DNA from: Pararobbsia silviterrae
GTDB lineage: Bacteria; Pseudomonadota; Gammaproteobacteria; Burkholderiales; Burkholderiaceae
Length of the DNA: 64,000 bases
Assembly: GCF_003628125.1 (NCBI RefSeq)
Contig: NZ_RBZU01000007.1
Span: 124,363-188,362 of the forward strand
Direction of reading: 5' to 3'
The notes below the pieces were generated by a model that worked only from the letters and a program-made list of their open reading frames with translations, did no database searches and was not told where the DNA came from. This document shows, in pieces, positions 34,303 through 43,692 of this stretch; positions within the stretch are counted from its first letter, which is position 1, and each line of letters starts with the position of its first letter. Both the position numbers and the translations under genes were made by a program.

Positions 34303-35625
34303 TCACGACGCGTACGGAATCAGCTTGTGCGCGACGGGCACGGTCGGATCGGACGCGTTCTCCGTGATCACGTACTCGTACTTGAACTTCGATCCCGCGG
34401 GCGCCTTGATCCACTGCGCGCCGATCATCGCCGTCGGCGACACGTTCGGCACCGGGCCCTTCGCAAAGTCGATCTGACCCATCATCGTCTGCGTCTTGAG
34501 GCTGCTGATCGCCTTCGCGACCGCGGCCTTGTCGCGCGGGTCCGAACTCGCGGCCAGCGCCGCGAAACCGACGTCGAGCAGCGACAGCGTCGCGCCCAGC
34601 TGCTGGTTCCATTGCTTGCCCGTGCCCTTTTCATAGCCATCGGCAAGCTCGACACCCGAGACGCCCGTCAAGGTCGACTTGTACGGGAAGTTCTTGTGCC
34701 AGTAGGCGGCCACCGAGATGTTGTAGCCGAGCGGTCCGAGCACTTCGATCGTCGAGGCGAACAGGCCCGTCTTCGCGACCTGCACGACCTTCATCTGCTT
34801 GGTCAGCCCTTGTTGCGCCGATTGACGCCAGAACGTCGCGAAATCCGGCGGAATCGGGAACGTCAGCAGGATCTCGCAGTGCTCTTCCTTGAACTTCGCG
34901 ATCTGCGCGGAGAAATCGGTCGTGCCCGTCTCGTAGCGGCCGCCGTCGACGACCGTATAACCCGCCTTGGTCAGATCGGGCAGCATCGCCGCGCGAATCG
35001 CGTTGCCGTCCGCGTCGTTCGGCAACAGGGCCGCGACCTTCTTGTTGTTCGGCACTTGCGCCCATTGCGACAGATACGACTTGACGAAGTCGGCGACGCC
35101 GAACGAGAACAGATAACTCCATTTGAACGGCGACGGCTGGCCCGGCTTCGCGCCGCGGCCGAAATACCAGGCCTCCCACGGCATGACCGTCGCGATGCAC
35201 GGCACGCCCGCGGCTTCGCAGGCATCGGACACCGGATTGACGACCTCGGGTGTCGACGTCGTCAGCATCAGATCGATCTTGTCGCTATTGATCAGCGTTT
35301 TCGCGAGCTGGCTCGCGCGCGCCGGATCCGACTGCGTATCACGATCGAGAATCTCGACCGCATACTTCTTGCCGGCGATCGTCACGCCGTTCGCAAGCGA
35401 CTTGCGCGCGAGATCGAGCACATACGGATCGCCTTCGCCGAAGCTGCCGAGCGGCCCCGTGCGCGGGCTCACGAAACCGACTTTGAGCGTGCCCGCGGAT
35501 TGCGCGCGCGCAAGCGTCGGCAGCATGAGCGCCAGGCCCGTCGCGCCCGCGACGCCCAGTACGGTGCGACGCGAAGCGCTGTCGAGCGTTGCCGAGGCAG
35601 GGGTGCTGTTTTTCGTGTCCGTCAT
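34303..35625 (-). CDS. Periplasmic substrate-binding protein of the Liv-type importer
   Basis: This 440-residue protein is a Leu/Ile/Val-type (type I) binding protein. Its N-terminus carries SRRTVLGVAGATGLALMLP, which looks like a twin-arginine signal ending in LARAQS. The mature part begins LKVGFVSPRTGPLGSFGEGDPYV, as in ABC binding proteins for aromatic acids, amides and branched-chain amino acids. ATG at 35625 is preceded by GGAGA. Gene order with two dehydrogenases suggests an aromatic ligand such as a phenylpropanoid or benzoate derivative, which is inference. Confidence 0.9.
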   Translation of the reverse strand: MTDTKNSTPASATLDSASRRTVLGVAGATGLALMLPTLARAQSAGTLKVGFVSPRTGPLGSFGEGDPYVLDLARKSLANGVTIAGKKYAVEILDRDTQSDPARASQLAKTLINSDKIDLMLTTSTPEVVNPVSDACEAAGVPCIATVMPWEAWYFGRGAKPGQPSPFKWSYLFSFGVADFVKSYLSQWAQVPNNKKVAALLPNDADGNAIRAAMLPDLTKAGYTVVDGGRYETGTTDFSAQIAKFKEEHCEILLTFPIPPDFATFWRQSAQQGLTKQMKVVQVAKTGLFASTIEVLGPLGYNISVAAYWHKNFPYKSTLTGVSGVELADGYEKGTGKQWNQQLGATLSLLDVGFAALAASSDPRDKAAVAKAISSLKTQTMMGQIDFAKGPVPNVSPTAMIGAQWIKAPAGSKFKYEYVITENASDPTVPVAHKLIPYAS

Positions 35626-35646
35626 CTGTGTCTCCGTCCGTGTAGT

Positions 35647-35672
35647 TGTATTGACCGACTGTATTGACCGAC
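35647..35672. repeat. Two tandem 13-bp repeats (TGTATTGACCGAC)
   Basis: Two perfect, adjacent copies lie in the 111-base gap between the aldehyde dehydrogenase and binding-protein genes. It could be a regulatory site for the importer genes or replication slippage. No hairpin or terminator is formed. Confidence 0.8.
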
Positions 35673-35736
35673 GCCGCGGCATGCGCGCGACCGCGCGCAT
35701 GCCGCGTGATACCCGTAAGCTGCCGCCTTCAGCCGA

Positions 35737-37188
35737 TCAGAACGGGTAGTGCCGTTCCGCCGTCTGCAGCGTGACCCACCGGAGTTCGCTGAACGCCTCG
35801 ACGCCCGCGCGGCCGCCGAAGCGGCCCCAGCCGCTTCCCTTGACGCCGCCGAACGGCATCTGCGCCTCGTCGTGAACCGTCGGGCCGTTGACGTGGCAGA
35901 TCCCCGCCTCGATGCGCTGCGCGACGCGCCAGCCGCGTGCCGTATCGCGCGTGAACACCGCGGAAGACAGACCGAATGCGTTGTCGTTCGCGCAGGCCAC
36001 CGCCGCCTCCTCGCCCTTCACTCGCACGATGGCCTTGACGGGACCAAAAGTCTCCTCGGCATAAATACGCATTTGCGGCGTGACGTGATCGATGAGCGTC
36101 GCGGGCATCAGCGTGTTTTCGGCCTTGCCGCCGCACACGAGCTTCGCGCCCTTGGCGAGCGCATCGTCGATGAGTTCGTTGCAGCGGCGCACGGTCGACA
36201 TGTCGACGACCGAACCGAGGACGGTCGGCCCCTTGCGCGGATCGCCGAGCGGCAGCGCCTGCGCCTTCGCGGCAAGCTTCGCGACGAAGGCGTCCGCGAC
36301 CTGTTCGTCGACGATGATGCGTTCGGTCGACATGCAGATCTGGCCGGAATTCGCGAACGCGCCGAACGCCGCACCGTTGACGGCCGCATCGATGTCCGCG
36401 TCGTCGAGCACGATGAACGGGGCCTTGCCGCCGAGTTCGAGCACCGACGATTTCAGATACTTCGCACAGGTGCCCGCGATGATGCGGCCGACGTGCGTCG
36501 AGCCCGTGAAGTTCACGCGCTTGACCGCCGGATGCGCAATCATCGCCTCGACGACGGCGGGCGCATCTTCAGGCGCGTTCGTCACGAAGTTCACGACGCC
36601 CTTGGGCAAACCGGCTTCCTGCAGCGCCTGCACGATCAGGCCTTGCGTCGCGGGGCACAGTTCGCTGCCCTTGAAGACGACCGTATTGCCGCATGCGAGC
36701 GGGACCGCGATCGCGCGCACGCCGAGAATGACCGGCGCGTTCCACGGCGCGATACCCGCGACGACGCCGGCCGGTTGCCGCACCGCCATCGCGAGGCTGC
36801 CCGGCACGTCCGACGGAATGACTTCGCCGTTGATCTGCGTCGTCAGCGACGCGGCTTCGAGCAGCATCCGCGCCGCGAGGTGCACGTTGAAGCCCGCCCA
36901 CAGACCCGATGCGCCCGTCTCCGCCGCCATCGCGGCCGCGATATCCGCGCCGCGCGCTTCGAGCGCGTGCGCGGCCTTGCTCAACAGCGCGCGGCGTTCG
37001 CCCGGGCCTGTGCGCGACCAGCCTTCAAACGCGGCCGCGGCGGCCGACACGGCGGCCTGCGCGTCTTCGGGGGACGCGGCCGGCGCCGTCGTCGCCACGC
37101 TGCCGTCGAGCGGGTTCGCGCGTGTGAAAGTCTTTCCGTTACGAGCCTTGACCGACTCGCCGCCAATCAGCATGGATATTTCGTTCAT
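35737..37188 (-). CDS. NAD(P)-dependent aldehyde dehydrogenase (vanillin/salicylaldehyde dehydrogenase-like)
   Basis: This 483-residue enzyme of the ALDH superfamily has the glutamate motif LELGGKAPFIVL near 250, the catalytic cysteine in GQICMSTER near 287, FTGSTHVGR near 227, and the C-terminal AQMPFGGVKGSGWGRFGG. The sequence around CHVNGPTVHDEAQMPFGG is typical of the vanillin/salicylaldehyde dehydrogenase group, which oxidises aromatic aldehydes to acids. It lies directly after the alcohol dehydrogenase gene, giving an alcohol to aldehyde to acid pair. Met at 37188 gives the family-length N-terminus. Confidence 0.9.
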   Translation of the reverse strand: MNEISMLIGGESVKARNGKTFTRANPLDGSVATTAPAASPEDAQAAVSAAAAAFEGWSRTGPGERRALLSKAAHALEARGADIAAAMAAETGASGLWAGFNVHLAARMLLEAASLTTQINGEVIPSDVPGSLAMAVRQPAGVVAGIAPWNAPVILGVRAIAVPLACGNTVVFKGSELCPATQGLIVQALQEAGLPKGVVNFVTNAPEDAPAVVEAMIAHPAVKRVNFTGSTHVGRIIAGTCAKYLKSSVLELGGKAPFIVLDDADIDAAVNGAAFGAFANSGQICMSTERIIVDEQVADAFVAKLAAKAQALPLGDPRKGPTVLGSVVDMSTVRRCNELIDDALAKGAKLVCGGKAENTLMPATLIDHVTPQMRIYAEETFGPVKAIVRVKGEEAAVACANDNAFGLSSAVFTRDTARGWRVAQRIEAGICHVNGPTVHDEAQMPFGGVKGSGWGRFGGRAGVEAFSELRWVTLQTAERHYPF

Positions 37189-37315
37189 TCGTTTTGGGTC
37201 TGCGCATCGCACGGATGCGATGCGACTCGACCATGTCCGCAAGGGTTGAAGGAGCCGTCATGACGACGGCGATCGTGCCAGGGTGCCGCTCGCTCGATCA
37301 CGATCGAGCGACGCA

Positions 37316-38095
37316 TCAGAGGCCGTGCATCCGGCACAGCACATCCGAAAACATGCCGCCGTCGACCGGAATATTCGTCCCGCGTATCCAGGCCGACGCG
37401 TCGGAAAGCAAAAACGCCACGACGGGCGCGATATCGCCGGGCCTGCCCGGGCGATCCATCGTGCGCATGTCTTCTTCGGCGCGCGCACCGAGCGTCTCGA
37501 TGAAATCCTTGAGAATCGGGGTATCGACGGGCCCCGGGCTTACGGCATTCATGCGGATGCCGCGCGAACGCCAGGTCCAGCGATGCTGCATCGTCCAGAC
37601 GATCAAGGCCTCTTTGGAGAAGAAATAGCTGCGCGCGCCTTCGATCGCATGCGCATCGCAAAACGCCGGCACGCCGTCGAAATCGAGCGCTGCGCTCGCG
37701 CGAATCGCCTCGGTCGCCTCGGGCCATCCGAGACCCGCGAGCGAGGCGAGATTGACGATCGACGCATCGTTCGCGAGTTTCGGCACGATCGCTTCGGTCA
37801 GATACTTGAGACCCACGAGATTGACGCGCACGACGTCCGCGGCCGGCCGGGTCGGCGGCAGGCCCGCGATGTTCGCAAGCCCGTCGATCCCGTCGGGCAA
37901 GCTCGCGACCAATCGATCGATCGATGCGCGATCCGAGAGATCGGCCTGAATAAAACGGCCCACGGGCATCGCCGGCGCGACGATGTCGACCGAGATGACA
38001 TCGGCGCCTTGCGACGCGACGAGCGCCGCGGTCGCCGCGCCGATACCCGACGACGCGCCGGTCACGATGAGAGTTTTGCCGTCCAGCATGAACAT
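37316..38095 (-). CDS. Short-chain dehydrogenase, coniferyl-alcohol-dehydrogenase-like
   Basis: This 259-residue classical SDR has TGASSGIGAATAAL near 12 and the catalytic YFFSKEA (YxxxK), the pattern of bacterial coniferyl-alcohol dehydrogenases (CalA), with the conserved VSPGPVDTPILKDF and IPVDGGMFSD end. It would oxidise an aromatic alcohol with NAD+ and pass the aldehyde to the ALDH downstream. It is the first gene of the sigma-54-controlled operon. ATG at 38095 or two codons later at 38089 both fit; the later one has better Shine-Dalgarno spacing. Confidence 0.85.
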   Translation of the reverse strand: MFMLDGKTLIVTGASSGIGAATAALVASQGADVISVDIVAPAMPVGRFIQADLSDRASIDRLVASLPDGIDGLANIAGLPPTRPAADVVRVNLVGLKYLTEAIVPKLANDASIVNLASLAGLGWPEATEAIRASAALDFDGVPAFCDAHAIEGARSYFFSKEALIVWTMQHRWTWRSRGIRMNAVSPGPVDTPILKDFIETLGARAEEDMRTMDRPGRPGDIAPVVAFLLSDASAWIRGTNIPVDGGMFSDVLCRMHGL

Positions 38096-38135
38096 CCGTC
38101 TCCGTTTTGATTTGAGTGGAATGAGGCCGGATATA

Positions 38136-38151
38136 CGCAAACGCGATGCCA
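38136..38151 (-). promoter_or_regulatory. Sigma-54 (-24/-12) promoter of the alcohol dehydrogenase/importer operon
   Basis: The minus strand reads TGGCAT, CGCGT, TTGCG: both boxes match consensus and the spacing is exact. The start of transcription would be about 30 bases before the ATG at 38095. The divergent gene 38299-40122 encodes a XylR-type sigma-54 activator, which is the expected partner. Confidence 0.8.
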
Positions 38152-38237
38152 GCATCATGCGCGAAAAATTCACTCATGAAAACAATGTGCTCATGCAAGA
38201 CGCCTCGTGATTACCCCGAATCGAAAACTGCGATATT

Positions 38238-38269
38238 GATTTAAAATCGATCATCACTTTTTGATCAAA
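38238..38269. promoter_or_regulatory. Candidate XylR-type activator sites
   Basis: Two AT-rich palindromes, GATTT-A-AAATC (38238-38248) and TTTGATCAAA (38260-38269), lie about 90-130 bases upstream of the sigma-54 promoter, between it and the activator gene. The TTGATCAA core resembles the known XylR/DmpR upstream activating sequence (TTGANCAATTGATCAA). Confidence 0.5.
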
Positions 38270-38298
38270 GTCTCATCCGGCTTGAGGGTTTCCCCTGC

Positions 38299-40122
38299 AT
38301 GAAAAGAACACCGTCGCGCCTGTCGCTGACCGAACTCCAACGTCATGCCGCCATGGCCCGCACGAGCGCGGACATCGACGAAGGCGCGCAACCGACGCTG
38401 CGCGACCTCACGGAATCGCTCGTGTTTTCTCCCGGCGACGGACGCATCTGGCTCAACGATCAACGCATGCTGCTCTGGCGCGCCTCGACATTCGGCGCGT
38501 TCCGCAACGAGCTCATCGCGAGCATGGGACACGAGCACGCGCGCTCGCTGCTCACGCGCGTCGGATATTCGGCCGGCGCGCGCGACGCGGAACTCGTCTT
38601 GAGGAAATGGCCCGACAGCGATCCGGCCAATGCGTTTCACGCGGGCCCGCGCATGCACAAGCTCGAAGGCATCGTGCGGCCCGAGACGATCAAGTTCGAA
38701 TTCGATATCGCGCGCGGCGATTTCTTCGCCGAGTACTTGTGGCACGACTCGAGCGAGGACGACGAACATATCGCCGCATTCGGCATCGGCGCCGAACCCG
38801 CGTGCTGGATGCAGATCGGCTATGCGAGCGGATACGCGAGCGCGTTCATGGGCAAGATGATCATCTATCGCGAAGTCGCGTGCCGTTCGAGCGGCGCCGA
38901 CGTCTGCCGCATCGTCGGACGCCCCGCCGATCATTGGGACGATCCCGAACAGGACTTGCGTTACTTCGTGCCGGATACATCGGCGATGCAGATCCGGCAA
39001 AGCTTTGTCGCCACGACGCCGCGTACCGATCGCCACGCGCGGCATACGCCTGCGCCGCACGCGGCATCCGATGCGGCAAGCTCGCAACTCGTCGGTATTT
39101 CGTCGAGCTTCAGCGCCGCGCGGCATCTGTGCGAACGCGTCGCCTCGACGCAGGCGACCGTGCTGTTCACGGGTCCGTCGGGCGCGGGCAAGGAACGCTT
39201 CGCGCAAACGCTCCATGCGATCAGCCCGCGCGCGAATGCGCCATTCATTGCGGTCAATTGCGCGGCAATCCCCGATACGTTGATCGAATCCGAATTGTTC
39301 GGCGTCGAAAAAGGCGCGTTTACGGGCGCGCTGGTCTCGCGTCCCGGACGCTTCGAACGCGCGCAAGGCGGTACGCTGTTTCTCGACGAGATCGCGCAAT
39401 TGAGCTTCGTCGCGCAAGGCAAGCTCTTGCGCGCGCTCCAGGAGCGCCGCATCGAACGCGTCGGCGGCACGCGCGAAATCGAAGTCGACGTGCGCGTCGT
39501 CGCCGCGACGAATCGCGATCTCCGGCATGAAGTCGAGGCCGGACGCTTTCGCGAGGATTTGTTCTTCCGGCTCAATGTGTTTCCGATCGTGCTGCCGCCG
39601 CTCAAGGAGCGGCGCGACGACATCCCGCTGCTGATGGACGTGTTCTTGCGGCGCTACACGGAGCAGCACGGACGCGCGGTCCCGGGTTTCACGCTGCATG
39701 CGGTGCAGGCGCTGCTGCAGTACGACTTTCCGGGCAATATCCGCGAGCTGCAGAACCTTGTCGAACGCGGCGTCATCATGGTGAGCCCCGGCGAGCCGAT
39801 CGATGTCCACCACATGTTTCGCGGCGGAGAAGCGCATCAGATTTCGATGCTCTCGGTCAACGAAGGCGGACGCCTTGTGCAGGCGGCGGGCGCGGCGTCC
39901 GTTCCCGCGCACGAGGCGCCCGTGCGCAAGCCGCCCCCCTCACGCGACGGCGCCCACGCGGCCGCACACGCGAACGGCGCCGCGCCCGTCTCGGCGAAGG
40001 AGATCGCGACGTATCGCAATGCGCTCACGGCCAATCGCTATAACGTCGCCGAGACCGCGCGCCAGCTCGGTCTCACACGCGCGCAACTCGCGTATCGCCT
40101 GAAGCGGCACGGACTCATCTAG
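38299..40122 (+). CDS. XylR/DmpR-type sigma-54 activator sensing aromatic effectors
   Basis: This 607-residue protein has the XylR N-terminal sensor (about 35-140), a V4R domain (about 145-210, with the [19 protein letters not shown] and VCRIVGRP-type ends), a linker, then the AAA+ domain (about 270-505): Walker [15 protein letters not shown] near 348, FLDEIAQL near 365, and [15 protein letters not shown] Fis-type helix-turn-helix lies at the end ([26 protein letters not shown]). Such proteins bind an aromatic molecule directly and then activate sigma-54 promoters. It is divergent from the operon starting at 38095 and probably its activator. Confidence 0.92.
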   Translation: MKRTPSRLSLTELQRHAAMARTSADIDEGAQPTLRDLTESLVFSPGDGRIWLNDQRMLLWRASTFGAFRNELIASMGHEHARSLLTRVGYSAGARDAELVLRKWPDSDPANAFHAGPRMHKLEGIVRPETIKFEFDIARGDFFAEYLWHDSSEDDEHIAAFGIGAEPACWMQIGYASGYASAFMGKMIIYREVACRSSGADVCRIVGRPADHWDDPEQDLRYFVPDTSAMQIRQSFVATTPRTDRHARHTPAPHAASDAASSQLVGISSSFSAARHLCERVASTQATVLFTGPSGAGKERFAQTLHAISPRANAPFIAVNCAAIPDTLIESELFGVEKGAFTGALVSRPGRFERAQGGTLFLDEIAQLSFVAQGKLLRALQERRIERVGGTREIEVDVRVVAATNRDLRHEVEAGRFREDLFFRLNVFPIVLPPLKERRDDIPLLMDVFLRRYTEQHGRAVPGFTLHAVQALLQYDFPGNIRELQNLVERGVIMVSPGEPIDVHHMFRGGEAHQISMLSVNEGGRLVQAAGAASVPAHEAPVRKPPPSRDGAHAAAHANGAAPVSAKEIATYRNALTANRYNVAETARQLGLTRAQLAYRLKRHGLI

Positions 40123-40148
40123 CGCGCGAGCGCGATGCCCCCGATGCC

Positions 40149-40868
40149 TCAGGCGCGTATCTTGTCGGCGGCCGCTTCGAGCGATTGCAAGCCGTCGGGC
40201 AACGCGATATCGGGCAGCGGCATGCGTTCGAGCCGGTCGATCGTCGACTTCAGCACGCCGAGCGCGCTCAATGCGAGCCGCATGACCGCGCGCGAATGCT
40301 CGGCCGGCTCCACGCCCGCGAGCACCGTCTCGATGCTTTGATGAATGGCGCCGAGCAGCAAGTCCTTGGCCGCGCGCACGTTCGTGAACTTCGCGATGCC
40401 GCGCTCGCGTGCCGCGGCGAGATCGCGCGGCAGATAGACGTTCGTCAAACGCCCGCTCGCGGCCTCGCGGATCCCCGTGCGCGTGATGAACGCGCCCCAT
40501 GCGGGATGCATGACCGCGATGTCGACAAAGATCAGACACCCGGTCCAGACACGTTCGATCGGATTCTCGATCTTCGCGACGCACATCTCGATCGCGAGAA
40601 TCACCTCGTCGTTGAGTTCCGCGGTCACCGCGTCGAGCAGCTCGCTCGTCGTCTTGAAGTAGTTGTAGAACGTCCCGCGCGCGACACCGGCCGCCGCGAG
40701 GAAATCGTCGATCGACGCCGCGTCCGGTCCCTTCTGCGCAAACACTTCGACCGCCGCGCTCAGCAGCTTGCGCCGCGTCGCTTCACGACGCACGGCGCCG
40801 GTCCGCACGCGATGATCTTCCGCGGCCGCCTCTTCCTCGCCGCGCGGCATCTTCGAACCCTTGGCCAT
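40149..40868 (-). CDS. TetR-family transcriptional regulator
   Basis: This 239-residue repressor-type protein has an N-terminal helix-turn-helix (TRRKLLSAAVEVFAQKGPDAASIDDFLAAAGVARGTFYNYF, split here across residues about 30-75) and a variable ligand-binding C-terminal part. ATG at 40868 follows a GGAGG site. It is divergent from the flavin hydroxylase operon with an operator-like inverted repeat between, so it likely represses that operon until an aromatic intermediate binds. Confidence 0.9.
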   Translation of the reverse strand: MAKGSKMPRGEEEAAAEDHRVRTGAVRREATRRKLLSAAVEVFAQKGPDAASIDDFLAAAGVARGTFYNYFKTTSELLDAVTAELNDEVILAIEMCVAKIENPIERVWTGCLIFVDIAVMHPAWGAFITRTGIREAASGRLTNVYLPRDLAAARERGIAKFTNVRAAKDLLLGAIHQSIETVLAGVEPAEHSRAVMRLALSALGVLKSTIDRLERMPLPDIALPDGLQSLEAAADKIRA

Positions 40869-40917
40869 TAACACGCCTCCTCGGGTTTCCCCCATTGCAT
40901 GGACCGATTCATCAAGT

Positions 40918-40950
40918 TGACAATGATTTCCAATTTGAACTGATTTGTCA
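40918..40950. promoter_or_regulatory. Operator-like inverted repeat between TetR gene and hydroxylase operon
   Basis: TGACAA and TTGTCA are perfect inverted arms separated by 21 bases; the first arm overlaps a TTGACA element. It lies in the 110-base divergent promoter region, so both promoters could be covered by a TetR dimer or dimer pair. Binding is inferred. Confidence 0.5.
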
Positions 40951-40978
40951 TTATAAAAAAGCAGACTCTGGAGGAGAC

Positions 40979-42547
40979 ATGAAGGCAGACATCCCTGTCG
41001 ACGTCGCGATCGTCGGCTATGGACCGACCGGGCAACTGCTCGCGCTGATGCTCGGCCGCGCGGGACATCGCGTGACCGTCGTCGAACGCTGGCCCGACCT
41101 CTATCCGCTGCCGCGCGCGGTTCATTACGACCACGAGATCGCGCGCCTGTTTCAGGTCTCCGGCGTCATGGATGATATCAAGCGCATCGTCGAGCCCACC
41201 GAGCGCTATCAATGGCGCAACGCGAATCACGACGTGCTCATGGACTTCAATTGGAGCGGCACGGGACCGAGCGGATGGCCCGTATCGACGATGTTCGCGC
41301 AGCCTGAGCTCGAACGCGTGCTCGATACCCATGTCCGGCGGCTGCCGAACGTGACCGTGCGCTCGGGCTGGTCGGCCGCCGCCGTGCACGAGGACGCCGA
41401 CGGCGTGCGCATCGACATTGAGGCCGGACAGCTCGTGAACGGCAAGTGGACCGCGAGCGGCGACGTCGATACGGTGCGCGCACGCTATGTGGTCGGCGCG
41501 GACGGCGCGAATTCGGTCGTACGTCAGGCGCTCGGCATCGCGTTCGAGGATCTGGGCTTTGCGTTCGACTGGCTCGTCATCGACGTCAAGCCGACCGAGC
41601 CGCGCGAGTGGGTGCCCAAGACGTGGCAGCTCTGCGACCCCGCGCGCCCGACGTCGATCGTGCCGGGCGGACCCGGCAGGCGTCGCTGGGAATTCATGCT
41701 GTTGCCCGGCGAAACCGCCGAGCAGATGAACCAGGACAGCGTGGCGTGGGATCTGCTCGCACGATGGGATATCGCGCCGCACAACGCGATCCTCGAGCGG
41801 CACGCCGTCTATACGTTCCGCGGACGCTGGGCCAAGGACTGGCGCGCGGGCCGCGTGCTGCTCGCGGGCGACGCCGCGCACTTGATGCCGCCTTTCGCGG
41901 GCCAGGGCATGTGCAGCGGCCTGCGCGATGCTGCCGCGCTCGCCTGGCGTCTTGACGGCATTCTGAGCGGCACCGCGAGCGAGCGTCTGCTCGACAGCTA
42001 CGGGCCCGAGCGCCTGAATCACGTGCGCGAAATGATCGGCTTCTCGATCGAACTCGGCAAAGTCATCTGCATCACCGATCCCGCGGCGGCGGCCGCGCGC
42101 GACGCGGCCATGCTCGCCGCCCAGGCGATGCCCGGCTTCACACCGCCCGCGTCGCCGCAGCCGCGGCTCGGCGCGGGGCTTTATGACGCGCAGTCGCCGG
42201 GCAGCGGATGGCTGACGCCGCAAGGCGTCGTCGAATTCGAGGGCCGGTGCGATCTGTTCGACGACGTCTTCGGCGCGGGCTTCGCGTTGATCGCGCGCGA
42301 TCAGGCCGCGCTCGATGCGCTCAGCCGCGAGAATCGCGACGCACTCGACGCGCAAGGCGTGACAGTCGCACACTTCGGTCCCGGCGGTTTTCGCGACGTC
42401 AACGGCGTGTACGCGAAGTATCTGACCGAGCACGACGCGCTCGCCGTGCTCGTGCGGCCCGATTTCTACAGCTACGGCGCCGCCCGTACGGCACACGAAC
42501 TCGATGCGCTCGTCGACGCATGGCGCCTCGCCATGGAACCGGCCTGA
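40979..42547 (+). CDS. FAD-dependent aromatic hydroxylase (MhpA-like)
   Basis: This 522-residue flavoprotein monooxygenase has the FAD-binding start VDVAIVGYGPTGQLLALMLG, the middle VVGADGANSVVRQALG, and the second FAD motif VLLAGDAAHLMPPFAGQGMCSGLRD. It is closest in pattern to MhpA-type 3-(3-hydroxyphenyl)propionate and resorcinol hydroxylases, which add a hydroxyl ortho to an existing phenolic hydroxyl using NAD(P)H and O2. ATG at 40979 has GGAGGAG upstream. As first gene of the operon it should produce the diol cleaved by the next enzyme; the exact substrate is unknown. Confidence 0.9.
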   Translation: MKADIPVDVAIVGYGPTGQLLALMLGRAGHRVTVVERWPDLYPLPRAVHYDHEIARLFQVSGVMDDIKRIVEPTERYQWRNANHDVLMDFNWSGTGPSGWPVSTMFAQPELERVLDTHVRRLPNVTVRSGWSAAAVHEDADGVRIDIEAGQLVNGKWTASGDVDTVRARYVVGADGANSVVRQALGIAFEDLGFAFDWLVIDVKPTEPREWVPKTWQLCDPARPTSIVPGGPGRRRWEFMLLPGETAEQMNQDSVAWDLLARWDIAPHNAILERHAVYTFRGRWAKDWRAGRVLLAGDAAHLMPPFAGQGMCSGLRDAAALAWRLDGILSGTASERLLDSYGPERLNHVREMIGFSIELGKVICITDPAAAAARDAAMLAAQAMPGFTPPASPQPRLGAGLYDAQSPGSGWLTPQGVVEFEGRCDLFDDVFGAGFALIARDQAALDALSRENRDALDAQGVTVAHFGPGGFRDVNGVYAKYLTEHDALAVLVRPDFYSYGAARTAHELDALVDAWRLAMEPA

Positions 42548-42581
42548 ACGGCCCATCGCCCCTATCGCACAGGAGACACGC

Positions 42582-43547
42582 ATGACGTCACATCGCCGGC
42601 ACGACCGCCTCGGTATTCATTCGATCGGTGAGTTCCACATGACGGTGCCCTCGCTCGACGAGGCCCGCCGCTTCTATACGGCCTTCGGCCTCGACGTGCA
42701 GCCCGACGGCGAGCGCGGCCTGCTGATCCGGACCTTCGGTTCGCCCCATGTCTGGGGACGGCTGCGCGAAGGCGCGCGCAAGAAGTTCGACTGGCTCACG
42801 CTTCATTGCTTCGCGGACGACCTCGATGCATTGCGCTCGCGCGCGATTGCGGCCGGTGTCGAAACCATCGCGCCGCCGTCCGACGCCAACTCGGATTCCG
42901 ACTCGGACTCGAATTCATCGGGATTCTGGATCCGCAATCCCGACGGCGTGCCGCTGCAGATTCGGCCCGGCGTCAAGACGACGCTCGACGAAGCGAGCCA
43001 TACGAGCCCGCCGCTCCCCGTCGACGGCACGCGCTGCGCGCCTTACCGGCGCGTCACGCAACAGGTCCGGCCCACGCGCTTGTCGCATATCGCGTTCGCG
43101 ACGGCGAGCGTGCCCGCGCAGATCGACTTTTGCGAGCGCGTGCTCGGGCTGCGCTTGTCGGATCGCTCGGGCGACGGCGTCGCGTTCATTCATGCGCCGC
43201 ACGGCGGCGATCATCATCTGTTCGCGATGGCCATGAGCTCGGGCCCGGCGCTGCATCACCTGAGCTGGGACGTGCCGACCGTCGAGGAAGTCGGACTCGG
43301 ATCCATGCAGATGGCCGCGGCGGGCTACAAGAACGGCTGGGGGCTCGGCCGTCATGTGTTGGGTTCGAACTACTTCTATTACGTGCAGGACCCGTGGGGC
43401 AGCTTTTCCGAGTTCAGCGCGACGCTCGACTACATCCCCGCGTCGGTCGACTGGGTCGCCCAGGACCATGCGCCCGAAGACTCGATGTATCTCTGGGGCC
43501 CGGACCTGCCGCCGATCTTCTTCGCGAATTCTGAGCACGGCGCGTAA
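42582..43547 (+). CDS. Type I extradiol ring-cleavage dioxygenase (VOC fold)
   Basis: This 321-residue protein has two VOC modules (about 15-130 and 165-300). In the second module the three iron ligands of extradiol dioxygenases appear: His in RLSHIAFATA, His in ALHHLSWDV, and Glu in FSEFSATLDYI, the 2-His-1-carboxylate site. It should open a catechol-type ring next to the hydroxyls. A short Asp/Ser run (SDSDSDSNSS, near 110) interrupts the first module. ATG at 42582 follows AGGAGA, 34 bases after the hydroxylase stop. Confidence 0.85.
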   Translation: MTSHRRHDRLGIHSIGEFHMTVPSLDEARRFYTAFGLDVQPDGERGLLIRTFGSPHVWGRLREGARKKFDWLTLHCFADDLDALRSRAIAAGVETIAPPSDANSDSDSDSNSSGFWIRNPDGVPLQIRPGVKTTLDEASHTSPPLPVDGTRCAPYRRVTQQVRPTRLSHIAFATASVPAQIDFCERVLGLRLSDRSGDGVAFIHAPHGGDHHLFAMAMSSGPALHHLSWDVPTVEEVGLGSMQMAAAGYKNGWGLGRHVLGSNYFYYVQDPWGSFSEFSATLDYIPASVDWVAQDHAPEDSMYLWGPDLPPIFFANSEHGA

Positions 43548-43692
43548 CGGACGTCGCGCATCGACGCAACCGAACAGACGCAAAACGCCTAAAGCACGGC
43601 GCGCGCATCCGGCGCGTTCGACGAACGTCACGGCGACGCGCCCACGCGGTCGCCCTCCTTTCCCCTTATTTCAGAACGCTTCATCACCCGAT

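Noticed and set aside
38096-38298. Sigma-70 type promoter for the alcohol dehydrogenase operon
   Set aside because: No good -35/-10 pair; the sigma-54 match is exact and the divergent gene encodes a sigma-54 activator.
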